Shown: positions 26,187 to 36,856 of the stretch, in pieces
Layout of the letters: each line of letters begins with the position of its first letter
How positions within the stretch are numbered: the first letter of the stretch is position 1
NCBI GenBank assembly: GCA_003259005.1
Contig: QLII01000001.1
Coordinates: forward strand, 3,612,501 to 3,676,500
From: Spirosoma telluris
GTDB taxonomy: Bacteria > Bacteroidota > Bacteroidia > Cytophagales > Spirosomataceae
Direction: 5' to 3'
DNA length: 64,000 bases
The notes under the pieces: generated by a model
Told to the model about the DNA's origin: nothing
The model's input: only the letters and a program-made list of their open reading frames with translations
Database searches by the model: none
Position numbers and translations under genes: made by a program

Positions 26187-27041
26187 GTGAACTCAGTCTT
26201 TTACTATAGCGTCCTGCAATACCGGTACGCCCAATCATTGGGTGAGGTGCTGAACGTTGGCGTGTTGCTACTGTTCCCTGAGCAACACCAGGCTGTTTTT
26301 CTACACCCCGAGCGGTTGGGGCGCATCCGAAAACTATACCCTAAGTTTGCCGAAAAGGTAATACGTTCCTACTTCAAGGGCATTGCCACCCGAACAAAGC
26401 AATTAACGAAACAGCCTGAAATCTTCGCCGATTACGAAGCGCATCCACGGCAACTTATTGACAATGAAATCCTTATTCGTGATAGTAGTGCCTTACAGTT
26501 TAGTGAGGTAAAAACATCGGTTTTATACACAGAGGATTTATCGGCAATCGGTGAGCAATTCTATAAACTGTATCTCTCGTTCTACGACGAAGACGAGTAT
26601 AAGCCACGTCATGACGAAACCTATTTGCTGAAAGAATACAAGCAATTGCTTCGCCAGCGTCTGAATGGGCTGTTATCTCGTGAGGCTTTTGAGCAGCCTA
26701 TTACAGTGAAGCCTGAGGGAACAAGTTTTGCCTATCAGTTCCCTTTTGCCTGGCAAAATGGGAGTTTTAACTTAGTGAAACCCGTTAGTTTTGATCTGAA
26801 ATTAGAGCAGTCCATCAACGAGAAAGCAACGCTTAACGTAGGCCAATTCACTGTGCTTAATGACTATGCAGAACGGCGTAATGCCCGCTTCGATGTGCTA
26901 GTCGCCCGGCCGAAAGATCGAAAATTGTACAAACCCTATGAGCAGGCCGTTCAGCTATTAGCCAATCAGCCTCATGTCCATATTGTTGAGGAAGACCGTT
27001 TAGACGATTATTCAGAGAAGACGGCTGATGCACTGAGATAG
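26187..27041 (+). CDS. DUF3037 family protein
   Basis: About 284 aa. The N-terminus YYSVLQYRYAQSLGEVLNVGVLLLFPEQ is the hallmark of DUF3037. I choose GTG 26187, 4 bp after the protease stop, because alignment-like similarity begins there; an ATG at 26109 lies inside the protease gene. DUF3037 genes often accompany HipA-like kinases, which are not present here. Codon use is closer to the flanking genome than to the protease gene, so its link to the AAA/S8 pair rests on proximity only. Convergent with the Uma2 gene, 9 bp apart. Confidence 0.8.
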   Translation: MNSVFYYSVLQYRYAQSLGEVLNVGVLLLFPEQHQAVFLHPERLGRIRKLYPKFAEKVIRSYFKGIATRTKQLTKQPEIFADYEAHPRQLIDNEILIRDSSALQFSEVKTSVLYTEDLSAIGEQFYKLYLSFYDEDEYKPRHDETYLLKEYKQLLRQRLNGLLSREAFEQPITVKPEGTSFAYQFPFAWQNGSFNLVKPVSFDLKLEQSINEKATLNVGQFTVLNDYAERRNARFDVLVARPKDRKLYKPYEQAVQLLANQPHVHIVEEDRLDDYSEKTADALR

Positions 27042-27050
27042 ACTCCAATC

Positions 27051-27613
27051 TTACGCAAACATATCCGCCACGACAAACTGTAACTCCGGCACGACAGGGG
27101 CCGCAGAAATAATGTCTTGTCCTTTGTATGTTTTTGAGTCGTCGGGGAAGTATAGGCGAAGATCTTCTGCCGCTTGGGAGCAATGTACCAGACCAACTGC
27201 GCTCCACCATCGAAATAGTCTTGTAGTTTATCCAGTACATCCTCGTAAGACTCCGAGTCAGATAACAACTCGATTGCGAAACGTGTATTAACCCGTTCTC
27301 CCCGGCGAATTGCCTCTTTTTGTTCAGTAGTAATGCAAGTAAGATCAGGTATTCGTTTCCGGTTTTGGTCTACATAGGAGTCCATCTCAGGCAGTAGTTC
27401 ATTGCCTTGCCGGAATGATTCTGTTTGAACAAATAAGCGGATAAGAAAGCTGGTAATAAAGATTTCGTCCTGTTTCATGGCAGGTTTGGGAATGATACGC
27501 CCACGCACAAACTCATAGCTGCCTTCGTGTGGGTAGTGACGTTCCCACTGTTCAAACTCATCGACGGTTTGAAGGTGTGTTGGTAAGGCTGGTAGCGCTG
27601 GCGTTGCGATCAT
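27051..27613 (-). CDS. Uma2 family putative endonuclease, one frameshift
   Basis: A PD-(D/E)XK-fold Uma2 (DUF820) protein: TVDEFEQWERHYPHEGSYEFVRGRII, then RIPDLTCITTEQKE with the Asp, and RFAIELLSDSESYEDVLDKLQDYFDGGAQLVWYIAPKRQKIFAYTSP, the usual E/.. and Y.. region. After SPTTQ the frame should continue KTYKGQDIISAAPVVPELQFVVADMFA to a stop at 27051; as written it runs on to 27008 in the wrong frame. The slip is at an A5 run near 27130. Reconstructed length about 187 aa. Biological role of Uma2 proteins is unproven. Confidence 0.85.
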
Positions 27614-27699
27614 AACGGGTCATTCACTTAGTTAGTCAAATTTACAAAATAGGCGGCAGTAAGTCCATATCGTATATCTCTCCATGCCTACTTAACCCA

Positions 27700-29076
27700 T
27701 TACGGCTTTAGCTGAAGGCTGGCGTACATCATATCGAGTAGGCCATTGACAATTGCGGTTTCGGCAAAACCCGGTTTGAGCCTTGACGAAACCACTTCGA
27801 AGGTGTAGGTGCCAAAAGCGGCATCGTGAGGAATATATCCCGAGCGGGCATAGCCGTTGGTTAGCGTAGTCATCAGGGTGTTGGCAAAGGGCGATTCTTT
27901 TTTCAAACGGGTGGAAATAGGGTTGAATACTTCTCCATTGACAGCCGTCAGGGCAATATCGCCCAGCCGGATCAAGCCTAGCCGGATAGGAATCGAATCA
28001 GCATCGGCATACGTACCCGCGTAGCCCGCCCGGCCCTCATCCAGCCGTTTGCGTCCGGGGCAGGTGATGATCCGTTGATCGGCCTGAAGAACAGGGTTGC
28101 TTAGCTTCCGTTTGGTACCCCGCATCACGTGGAGTACCTCCTCGCCCAGCAGTTGCCCCATTGACAGCAGCATCTGCTTTTGCTGCTCCATCAGCTTGAT
28201 CACCTTCGGGTCTTTCCGATCCAGCCCTTCGCCACCGGGAGGCATTTTATTGCTGATGTCGATGCCTCGTTTGGCGTACTCTTTAACGCGGATTTCGCGC
28301 AAATCGTAGGTCTGCTGATAATAGATTGGATTCTGATCACCACAAGCACCCGTCGACCAGAGGGCTACGGTTTCGTCGTCGAAGTTGTTTTCCAGATAGC
28401 GCGAAGCCGCTCCCGGCACATCCCCGCTCACCTGATCGAACATGCCGGAAATAACCCCGTGCATGGCATAGTTGTAATAGATGGCAATGGGTTTACCGGC
28501 CAGCGATTCGAAGGTGACCACAGCCACGGTTTTGTCGGATGGGCCATCGTAATTCGGGCCTTCCCACCACCGGCGGGTTTCGGGGTCGATGATGTTGCGG
28601 TTCACATTGATGTAGGATACCCCTTCGCCATAGCCGACACGGGCGGGCTGTAGCTTGTCTTTCGCCAGTTTAACGGCGATGGCAATCTTCGACTCAAAGG
28701 CCTCTCCACTAATCCCAAACGGCACGCTATGCGTATGCGTGGCGGTCAGCAGTATGTTTCGGGTAGGAATGCCTGATGTGGTTGTAATTTTAGCCAGGAT
28801 ACGGTCGGCCATTTCGTCGTTCATGCCTCCAATATCCACCGAAACCAGCGCTACGATCGTATTGCCATTGTTGACGACGACAGCCCGTGAGTAGATGTTG
28901 TCGTTGATACCGAAATACGGCTTTTTCAGCTCGTTCTGCGCAGGGGTTATGTCTACTTTGGCCGCCCCTACCGAAAACGAAGCTGGTGGAGTCGATTGGG
29001 CCACAACCACGTTTACAGCGTTGATTAGCGCTATAAGCAACAGGCTTATCTCCCAAAATTTTAGTCGCGTTTTCAT
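27700..29076 (-). CDS. Neutral/alkaline ceramidase-like secreted hydrolase
   Basis: 458 aa with signal peptide (KFWEISLLLIALINAVNVVVAQ). The N-terminal domain of neutral/alkaline non-lysosomal ceramidase is recognised from FSVGAAKVDITP, VVVNNGNTIVALVSVDIGG, LLTATHTHSVPFG with the zinc-ligand-type histidines, YNYAMHGVISG, and LWSTGACGDQNP. Full ceramidases are about 650-700 aa and have a C-terminal domain that is absent here, so the substrate may be another amide or ester. Intact. It ends the minus-strand run downstream of jetD but is probably a separate unit. Confidence 0.8.
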   Translation of the reverse strand: MKTRLKFWEISLLLIALINAVNVVVAQSTPPASFSVGAAKVDITPAQNELKKPYFGINDNIYSRAVVVNNGNTIVALVSVDIGGMNDEMADRILAKITTTSGIPTRNILLTATHTHSVPFGISGEAFESKIAIAVKLAKDKLQPARVGYGEGVSYINVNRNIIDPETRRWWEGPNYDGPSDKTVAVVTFESLAGKPIAIYYNYAMHGVISGMFDQVSGDVPGAASRYLENNFDDETVALWSTGACGDQNPIYYQQTYDLREIRVKEYAKRGIDISNKMPPGGEGLDRKDPKVIKLMEQQKQMLLSMGQLLGEEVLHVMRGTKRKLSNPVLQADQRIITCPGRKRLDEGRAGYAGTYADADSIPIRLGLIRLGDIALTAVNGEVFNPISTRLKKESPFANTLMTTLTNGYARSGYIPHDAAFGTYTFEVVSSRLKPGFAETAIVNGLLDMMYASLQLKP

Positions 29077-29138
29077 AGGTTTAGTCGATTATGCAGATTA
29101 GCAATCAAAGGCAAGTTGACGATAAAGATACCCAATAA

Positions 29139-30305
29139 TTACCCCACGGTACCAACTCGATTGGGCAATCGTTGCATCACCCACTCCTCCCCAAGCGCTC
29201 CTGCTCTACCCGCCAGCCGTTTCGGTTGAGCAATTGAAACAACGCTTGCTCTTCATCCGTCAGATAAGGCAATTCAAGCAGCGATGTTGTTTCGCCTTTG
29301 CCTCGTAGATGCTCATGTGCGTCGAAGGTAGCGCGATCCATAAGCAGGGATTGGGTCTGGGGAAGTGTTTACGGCATTGATCCAGAATCAGGAAGCCGTG
29401 GGCGTCTAAATCGCCCCAGTAATAGAGGTGCTTGGCTGAAGCCAGTCGGTGCCACCCAGCAACGTAACGGCGAAACCACCACCCCAAATGGCAATACTGT
29501 CGGGGAGGTTCGGGAAGGTCAGAAAAGTGGTCAGGTTTTCGATGATGAATACGCGGCTTCCGCCCAGATGCAATGTGCGAAATTCGCTCAACCACACGCT
29601 GATGTGCGATAACGTAGGGTGTACACGTAACGAGGCATCCAGAAACCGAATTTTAATCATCGGCTCCTCTACGTACAGGTGAAAGCGTTTGTAGAAATCC
29701 GTTTCGTCGGCGTTCAGATGCTCCGGGATCAGATGGTCTAGCAGGGTGCGCAGAATAGGTCGGTTGCTTTCAATAAACTTGGTGGGCAGGGCAATCGGCA
29801 GGCTTCTCACATATTGCTGCGGTTTCGGATGCTGTAAAAAATAAGCCGTTACGGTCAGCAAATCGGGCCATTTATCGACCTGTTCAAGGATCAACTGAGG
29901 CATACGATCTAACAAAGGAAGCAACGCAGGCGATACAGCCTGAACCTGTTCAATAGTCTGGACAAAGACATCGTAATCAGCCTCTTTTTCTGTTAGCTTC
30001 AGGAAATCGTCAAGGCTGTCGAGATAAATTCGGGTAATGTAGTCATTCTGACCAACCAGCCTGCTTCCCTGCGTTGTCCAGCCCAACGAATAGCCGAAGC
30101 CCTGCACCGCTTTCGATTGCTGATGCAGGGCTTCCTGTTCCTCCCGTATCATGACAAACCGGGCTAATTTGTCGGCGGCTTTGTCTAAGCCAATCTGTGG
30201 AATATCTTTTGGGAAGAAGCTGTCAATTGTACCGTTTAGCCGGGCACGTAGCACGCCGAGCCACCAACGTTCGGCTTTTCGGCGAACTTCGTCGGGGCTA
30301 ATCAT
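29139..30305 (-). CDS. jetD: Wadjet protein JetD, TOPRIM nuclease, three frameshifts
   Basis: The N-terminal part (residues 1 to about 290: SPDEVRRKAERWWLGVLRA, WLSEFRTLHLGGSRVFIIEN) matches the DUF3322 half. The TOPRIM-like DUF2220 half follows in other frames: HLYYWGDLDAHGFLILDQCRKHF, then SLLMDRATFDAHEHLRGKG, then LLNRNGWRVEQERLGEEWVMQ. Frame breaks lie near 29440, 29340 and 29200; the last is fixed by one extra G in a GGGG run. The WGDLDAHG Asp residues fit TOPRIM metal binding. JetD cleaves plasmid DNA recognised by JetABC. The start overlaps the jetC stop by 8 bp. Reconstructed length about 388 aa. Confidence 0.85.
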
Positions 30306-33300
30306 CGGTCAATGCAGTTTTGTGCAATTCTTTAGCCTCTTGGTACGCTTTTATGGTCAGGTTTCGCACCTTCGATAGTTCGTCAATGCCTTTGGCGATA
30401 TAATGCACGTGCTGAACATAGCGCTGGATAACATTGACTTTCTCGCCAGGTGTTACAATAAGCAGTTGCAGATTCATCCGCCCAAATAATTCCAGGCCAT
30501 AGCGGGTACTTTCCTTTGAGCCACGCCCGAAGGCTTCGTCAATGACCACCAGGCGAAACGTCCGTGGCGAACCTTCCCAGGTAATGTTGTACTGATAGGA
30601 AATAGCCGACGCCAGAATAGTATACGCCAGTTTTTCCTTCTGCCCACCCGACTTTCCCGACGAATCGCTGTAGTACTCTTTTTCGGCATGGTTTTCTTTA
30701 TACCGTTCGCTGGCTCCGAACGAATACCACTGCCGCACATCAGTCACTTTGTTACGCCATCGCTGGTCTACTTCATCCTGGCTCATCAGCTTGTCCAGAA
30801 TCTGTTTAACATCGGTAAACTTCCGCTCGGCGTAATTGTCGACATCGCCCGACGTATTACTCAGGCAGTTACGCAGGTCGTTCTTGAAGGTGACAATGTC
30901 GGAGGTCGTAACGGGTTCGGGTACTAATTGAATGTAGGTATCCAGCGTAGGATCGTACGTGATTTCGGCCAGCCGTTCGTTAATTTTCTGAATTTTATCC
31001 TTTACGTCTTTTTCTGATTTACCAAGCTGCATTTGCAGATGGACAATGCTATTGATGGTACCTTCTTTCAGTTCTTTCCGAAAGCGCTCCTGATGACGCG
31101 GCAAATCGTCGTCTGTTATCCGCTGGTATAACTCTTCATAATCGTGGGCAGCAGTTGGTATTGCCCGTGCCTCATAATCACGACTGTCAACGGGAAACGC
31201 GTTGCAGAACTGCTGCATCTTTTTGACCACATCCTGTCCAGTACGCTCTTTTTGCCCGTTCAATTTGTCAATTTCGCCCTCCTTACCCGTCAATCGTTTA
31301 CGGAGTTCATCCTCCTTTCGCTCAATATTACCGGCGTTCAAATCAGTTGTGCCAAGCCGGTCGAGGATAGCCGTTTTGTGTGCATCGGAAAGCTGATCGT
31401 CGGGAATGGTCAATCGGTTAAGTCGCTGCAACCAGAGCGGCAACTGCTCCATGATATCGTCGTCGCTACGGAAAAACGATTCCAGCAAGTCGGCATCCTG
31501 ATTCACCACGCCCAGTGTATCGAGTGCATCGTAGAGTTTGTAAGCCAGGGCCTTCGTCTGGTTTTTCAACCCACCAACCACCTCAGCCTGTTTCTTATAG
31601 GCTTCCTTTTTCGCTTTAAGGTTTAGCTCTGTTTTCTCAATATCCTGCTCCAAGCGACTTAGTTCCGATGATTGTTCGGTTAATGCCTGTCGCTCCATTT
31701 CGAGTTGTTCAATTTCGGCAGCCATGCGGGGCCAATCCAGTTCCGAAAAATCGCGTTGTTTACGCAGTTCATCCACAGCCCGTTCCTGTTCGCCCAATTG
31801 CCTTACCATTCGCTCCTGTTCATCAAACTGCTTTTTTGTCCGCCCAAACTGCTCATCAAGCAGGGACAACTGGTTGTTTAACGCACTAATTTTCTCTTCG
31901 TTGCTCCAACCTAGTACATAGTTACGGCGGTTATTTAGGTCACGGCGGTCATCTTTCTCGTGCCGCATTTTACCCATTTTTACCTGTCCATTACGGGTCA
32001 TGGCGTAAGGCGTCCGGCGAAACTCTTCCACCGATTCGCAGCAAATAAGGTTATGTTCCTGCCGAAGCTGCGTATCCAGCCAATCATAAAACGGACTATC
32101 GTCTTTGATATCCACTTTGTTCACTAATGACTGAGGTGAAATCCGATCAACATACCGATGTTCATGGCCGATGGTTCGGTAATAAACAACCCGTTTTCCA
32201 AGCTTGATATGCTCCATGACCTCCGCCACACGGCTGTAGTCGGTATCGTTGACCAGTAAACTCAGCCCCAGCCCATACAAACGATTCTCGATAGCACCTT
32301 CCCAAGCACTTTCGACTGGTTTTACCCGAATCAACTCACCCGCAAATGGCAGGTCGGCTTCAGCTAATCCGGCGGCTTCGGCAATCCGTTGACGAATCAC
32401 CAGCCAATCACCGGGAATCTGTGTTTTACGTTGCTTAAGCGACGTAATTTCGCTCTGAAGTTCGTTGCGATCATCAGTTAGTTGCTGAAGTTTTTTCAAC
32501 AGCCTATCACGTTCATTCTGAGCAGTAGTTCGGCGTTTTTCAAGCTGTTCAGCAACTGGATTTAGTTGCCGCAGATTAGCGGTAAATGTGTCAACATCAA
32601 GGGCTATTGGCAATTCCAGCAACTCGCAGCGTTCGCGATATAATTTAGCACTAGCCGTACGTTCGGCACGCAGTCTATTTTTATGGTCAATTTCCTGCCC
32701 GATAGTCGTAAGCCTGCGTCCCACCGAGGAGGTTTCGCGAGCGATTCGCAGGTCATTCAGACGGCTGATTAGCCCATCCACCTCACGTTCCAGCTCATCG
32801 CTTTTTCCAGCCTCAATGCCATAATACGTATCACAAGCCTCCAGTTCTTCCCGGTAGAGTTGAGCTTTGTGATAGGCAAAAAAGACGGGCAACTCCTCAG
32901 CCAACTGGGCCAAATCGGCAATAGCAGCTTCCTGTTGCTGATAGTCTCGCCAGCGACTCGTAACCGGCTCAAGCAGTTGTAGTTGTCGCCGGGCCTGTTG
33001 CACCGCTTCGTAAGCTGCGTTTAAATCATCAAATCGCCGAATAACGGTTTCAATCGTTTGCTCGATGTCTGTTTTACTCAGCATCTGCGCCCGTACAAAG
33101 TCGGTCAGGTTAGCCACCTGCTTCATGGAAATGGTCTGGTAGAACAGATCGAGCGCTTCTTCATTCCGAATTCCCAGTAGTGAGCGGAACCGGGTCGAAT
33201 ACTCCTCGAACGTATCATACACCCATTCCTTCTGTTCCCTTAGCCGCCGTTTGAGGTCGCGAATACTATCGAAGCCAGTAAAATGCTGTCGGATTGTCAG

Positions 33301-33758
33301 CTCCCGTTCCGAAACGACGAAAAACTTATGGGGCGAATCCGTTATGTCGGGCAACCAGAATACCTGTGCCAGTGTGACTACCTGATTGGTATTTTGGTTC
33401 GTGAAATAAGCCAGCAGGACGGTATGCGTTGTGGCCGGGTCACGCAGATAAACCGCTTTACTTTTATGCGATGTTTCCAGTTTCTCTCCTTGAACGCACC
33501 CAGTACATAGGATTTCAGGTTACGCTCCCGCTTATCGGACCCAGCGGCTTTGTTGTAGGTAATCCGGTCATTCCGTACCAGCAACGTGGTTAAGGCATCT
33601 ACCAAAGTCGATTTCCCCGCCCCAATGTCGCCTGTCAGCAAGGCATTGTCGCCGTTGGGTTCGATCTGCCAGACTTTCTTACTAAACGTACCCCAGTTTA
33701 GTACTTCCAGACGGCATAGGCGGTAGCCTGCTTTAGCGAACGTGTCAGTCGGCGTCAT
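30298..33758 (-). CDS. jetC: Wadjet protein JetC, SMC-like ATPase, one frameshift
   Basis: About 1,153 aa, MukB/SbcC-like. The start region carries LEVLNWGTFSKKVWQ and Walker A GDIGAGKS (residues 43-50). Long coiled coils fill the centre. The end has KSGGQKEKLAYTILASAIS (ABC signature) and FRLVVIDEAFGRGS (Walker B). After AFKE the frame breaks near 33487; adding one G gives EEKLETSHKSKAVYLRDPATT and joins to the long downstream frame. ATG 33758 (MTPTDTF) is preferred; it overlaps the jetB end. JetC is the loop-extruding motor of the Wadjet condensin. Confidence 0.92.
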
Positions 33759-34361
33759 GGTCAGGAGCATGTTTGAAATAGGTGAGTGCGTATTGGCGAA
33801 GTTTTTCTTCAAACTCGCTGATGAATTCTATATCGACAAATGAGTTGAGAATACGTCGAACTTCGTACTCATTGCCTTCACTCCCCAGACTACGTAGCAA
33901 GCCGTACCGCTCAAGCGTATTGATCGACTCATCGATCCGGTCGCGGATTTTGGCTTCGTCTGTCTGACCAGCATTCAGGAAATTGGTTAGCTGCTCATGA
34001 ATATCAGTCCGGTTTACACGCAACATGTTTTCGATCGAAAAGCGCTGATGCTCAATTAACTGCTTACGAAGTAGCACAACCAGCAGCGTAGTTGGATAGT
34101 TAAGTTGCCGCTTTTCAATGATCGTGGGAAGTTGCTCACGAATGTCCTCGTCTACATCCAGTTCCTTCAGTCGAGCGTAGCCTTCAGCCTCATCGAGTTC
34201 CAGATCGCCACCCCATTCGGCAACATGTTTTCGAACCCCATGCTGATGTTTCAGAAGCAAACGCCAGAGTCGGTCCGCACAGGATTGTCCTGTTGCTGAA
34301 ACAGCGGTCCTTTGTAGAGTGCGCCCAACACCTGCGCTTTTTCGATTTGAGCGATGTCCAT
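33745..34361 (-). CDS. jetB: Wadjet protein JetB (DUF4194), one frameshift
   Basis: The true start is ATG 34361, reading MDIAQIEKAQVLGALYKGPLF, 11 bp after the jetA stop. The frame breaks near 34265, after VRTD, and resumes LWRLLLKHQHGVRKHVAEWGG, LELDEAEGYARLKEL, typical DUF4194. The C-terminus FISEFEEKLRQYALTYF is the MukE-like winged-helix end. JetB is the kite subunit linking JetA to JetC. Reconstructed length about 205 aa. Confidence 0.88.
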
Positions 34362-34372
34362 CGTACAAGGAT

Positions 34373-35835
34373 TTATCGAACAAAAATTATTTTCGGCAAC
34401 TGAAGCGTACGTAATCCTTCGTCTGTAGTAAAGGTTATTTCATCCTGCGTGTCCTCACGAACGGTGGCTTTGTTCTGGGCTTCGCTCTGGGTTGCCAAGG
34501 TTAAGTACCCAACAATCTCGGCCAGTCCTTTGTGGGGAGGAAACTCGGTTAGTATGGTTGCCAGCGAAACCTGAGGGCGATGTCGTAATAATTGATCCAC
34601 ATTCGCTTCCAGTTGCTCCAGCGAAACATCATCATCTGTCAAAAGGGCCGATATATCGGCATCCTGTTCACCAGCGTCCACCGTTACAGAACGAATATTG
34701 ATTACATTGGGGGGCCGAAACAACCGACGATTCAGGAAGAAATCGAGTTGAGGCTTGCCATCAATGTGCATTAGATCGCGATCTTTGGGTGGCTGCGGTT
34801 TTACGCGGATAGCTAATTCCAACACTGATTCGATCTTTTGCAAAACGTGTTTATGCTCCCGAAAGAAATTCGTCTCGATAAGTCGACGTAAGCTTTTTAT
34901 GATCAAATCATTGGCCCTGTTGACAGTACCGCCTGCTTCCACCAAATCGAATTTGAGCCGTTCGAGATCACGTAACGCCAAAGTCGCATCTTGAAGCGCA
35001 GGTAATTGGACGACTTCGCTCATCAGCGCATCGAATTCGTCCTGTCTCGCCTGATTCATCAACAACTCCCAAAAGGCGCGAAAACTCTTCCCTGATCGCG
35101 TTCCCAGATACGTTCGTCAATCGTTGAAAAGAGATTATCTAAAAGACGTCCCTTCGAGAGTGGAGTCGTCAGGATTTCATCTCTCAAATCACGGTCAATG
35201 GCCCGGAAATTTTGCTCTACCTGCCGAAAATCAGCCAGTAACCGCCGGGCTGTTTCCTGCACTAACTGAAAATTCTCGCGGATACGTGTCGCGTTCCACA
35301 CGTCGAGTTCACCTTGTTCAATGCGCTCAATTTCGGCTTCCCGCTCCCGAATTTCCCGACGCAACTGTTCAATTCGACTCGCTTTATCGCTCGAACTTCG
35401 ATAGGCTAATTGCTCCAATAAATCGAACAAAACCCGCAACCGAGATTCCGTACCTATAAACTCATGTTGATCAAGCTCCTGGAGCCAGCGTAACAGTAGA
35501 ACGGCGTCGGGTGTTAGTTCATAGAATGGCTCATCATGGAGTAAATCATCGTAAAACCGACGCAGCATCCCGTCTTTTGTCCACTCATCCAAATAGTCAC
35601 GGGGTGTCCTGGCGTTGTTGTCCAGTTGATCGATGGCCAGTAAAAAGTCGGTAATCCAGTTAATTAGATCTGGCTCAAGGTAACGGCTATGGCGACGCTG
35701 CTCAAACGCTTCGTGTAAACACGACACCATGACCGAAAAACCATCCACTCGCTTGCGAAAAGCCGCCAACACAGGATGACGTTCGTAGAGGGTTTTGGCC
35801 CAATGATAGTCGAGTGTTTGTACTTTCTGAGACAT
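34373..35835 (-). CDS. jetA: Wadjet protein JetA (DUF3375), one frameshift
   Basis: DUF3375 kleisin-like subunit. The N-terminal part reads LDYHWAKTLYERHPVLAAFRKR and LEPDLINWITDFLLAID, and the middle is helical (RIEQLRREIREREAEIERIEQGELDVW). The frame stops after RVFAPFGSC at 35059, while the next frame reads FWELLMNQARQDEFDALMSEV and continues to 34373, so one base is lost near 35068 in GCGCCTTTTGGG. Reconstructed length about 487 aa, normal for JetA. First gene of the jetABCD operon; a -7 element and a palindrome lie just upstream. Confidence 0.9.
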
Positions 35836-35866
35836 AGGGTAGGCAGGTGTCGGATTACCTAAAACA

Positions 35867-35905
35867 CAAACCTATACGTTAAGAGCGTAACCTATGTACG
35901 TTCTT
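35867..35905 (-). promoter_or_regulatory. jetABCD promoter with palindromic operator
   Basis: On the minus strand TAGGTTTG (35874-35867) fits the Bacteroidota -7 element, about 30 bp upstream of the jetA ATG. Immediately upstream, 35881-35905 is an inverted repeat with arms AAGAGCGTA and TACGTTCTT (8 of 9 paired), covering the -33 position. CCTATACGTT and CCTATGTACGTT also form a partial direct repeat. Negative control of the operon by an unknown dimer is inferred. Confidence 0.45.
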
Positions 35906-36007
35906 TTAAAAGATAAAAAAATATTTTTAGTTGACGTACAAAATTCAACTGGAGAGAACCTAAAAGTCGACCCCTGCCAAGTGGTCGACTATATAACACA
36001 CCTATTA

Positions 36008-36329
36008 TTATGCAAACACCTCCGCCAGTGGGATGCTGATTTTCAGTGTATCATCTAGCAGCGTGTCGGTATGGGTGAATGTACGGAGGAGTTGTCATCC
36101 GCATTTCATCCTGCCGAACATCAATCGTCATTTTCGGATAAATAGCCAGATCAGGTACCGACCACCAGCCCCCTAGGTCAAGGCTGATTTCGGATAGAAA
36201 TGTGAATCGATCTTTATAGCGAGATTTTAGTTCAAATCCGATATTTAGTTGAATGTAGGCATGCACTTTACCCGGCTTAGGCTTTCCGCTATCTTGCTCG
36301 TATGCCGACTGTTCTGTTACCGCTTCCAT
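36008..36329 (-). pseudogene. Uma2 family remnant with internal deletion
   Basis: Starts MEAVTEQSAYEQDSGKPKPGKVHAYIQLNIGFELKSRY, close to the intact Uma2 at 57243-57722. It reads to PDLAIYPKMTID, then RMTTPP, after which the conserved centre (IEI.SPSQ...KF.RYF..GV.SCWLV) is missing. The other frame then supplies THTDTLLDDTLKISIPLAEVFA, a normal Uma2 C-terminus ending at 36008. Roughly 60 codons including the E-x-K part of the active site are lost, so it cannot be functional. Confidence 0.7.
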
Positions 36330-36349
36330 GTCACTCCAGCGTTTTAAAG

Positions 36350-36520
36350 TTTCTGTAAGTAGATCGAAATTATCAAAACGTGAGGCTAAACGTGCTCCCT
36401 GCGTCGGGTTTGGAGTCGGCGGTGAGCTGGCCGTTGTGGAGTTGCATGATCTGGCGGGGAAGCCTCAGCCCGATGCCGGAGCCGATTTTCCTAGTGGTCT
36501 AGAGAGGATAAAAAAGTCTA
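36350..36520 (-). pseudogene. Fragment of histidine kinase 3' end, duplicated
   Basis: Read leftward it encodes KIGSGIGLRLPRQIMQLHNGQ and TADSKPDAGSTFSLTF, the G2 box and tail of an NtrY-like kinase. It is a diverged copy of the kinase end at 37205-37365; 60 bp (36367-36426 and 37228-37287) are identical. An in-frame stop precedes the G box. Together the two copies bracket the HEPN/MNT pair. Confidence 0.75.
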
Positions 36521-36856
36521 TTTTTCCTTTAAAACCGACTCAATTTCTTGTCTCAAAACAGGTAAGCTTTTCATAACCACACTCCACACAATTACCTCAT
36601 CTACAGCATCATAAGCATGAATCACTCGATTACGCAGATCAACAATCCGGCGAGCGTTAGAAATAGCAATTGTATCGTTTACTTTCAAAATACGATTCGT
36701 GGCTTCACCAATAATTTCTAATTCACGTTCAACAGCACGTTGAATGGTTATATTATTTTGATAAACTATAAAATCGCGCTGACCACCCAAGTGAATGTCA
36801 ATATGGGCAATTGCCTCCAGAATGTCTATCAGCCATTTACGTACCTCATCATTCAT
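36518..36856 (-). CDS. hepT: HEPN toxin, HepT/DUF86 family
   Basis: 112 aa, all helical. The RNase motif R-x4-H appears as RNRVIHAYD (near residue 75), the HepT hallmark; RAVERELEIIGEATNRI is the conserved helix before it. Its start overlaps the MNT gene end by 8 bp. In HEPN/MNT pairs the HEPN protein is an RNase toxin and the MNT protein AMPylates it, usually on the Tyr of RX4HXY, present here (Y after HA). Confidence 0.88.
   Translation of the reverse strand: MNDEVRKWLIDILEAIAHIDIHLGGQRDFIVYQNNITIQRAVERELEIIGEATNRILKVNDTIAISNARRIVDLRNRVIHAYDAVDEVIVWSVVMKSLPVLRQEIESVLKEK

Noticed and set aside
31144..31626. 160-aa ORF on the plus strand inside jetC
   Set aside because: Antisense shadow of the SMC-like gene, with no start context and no domain.
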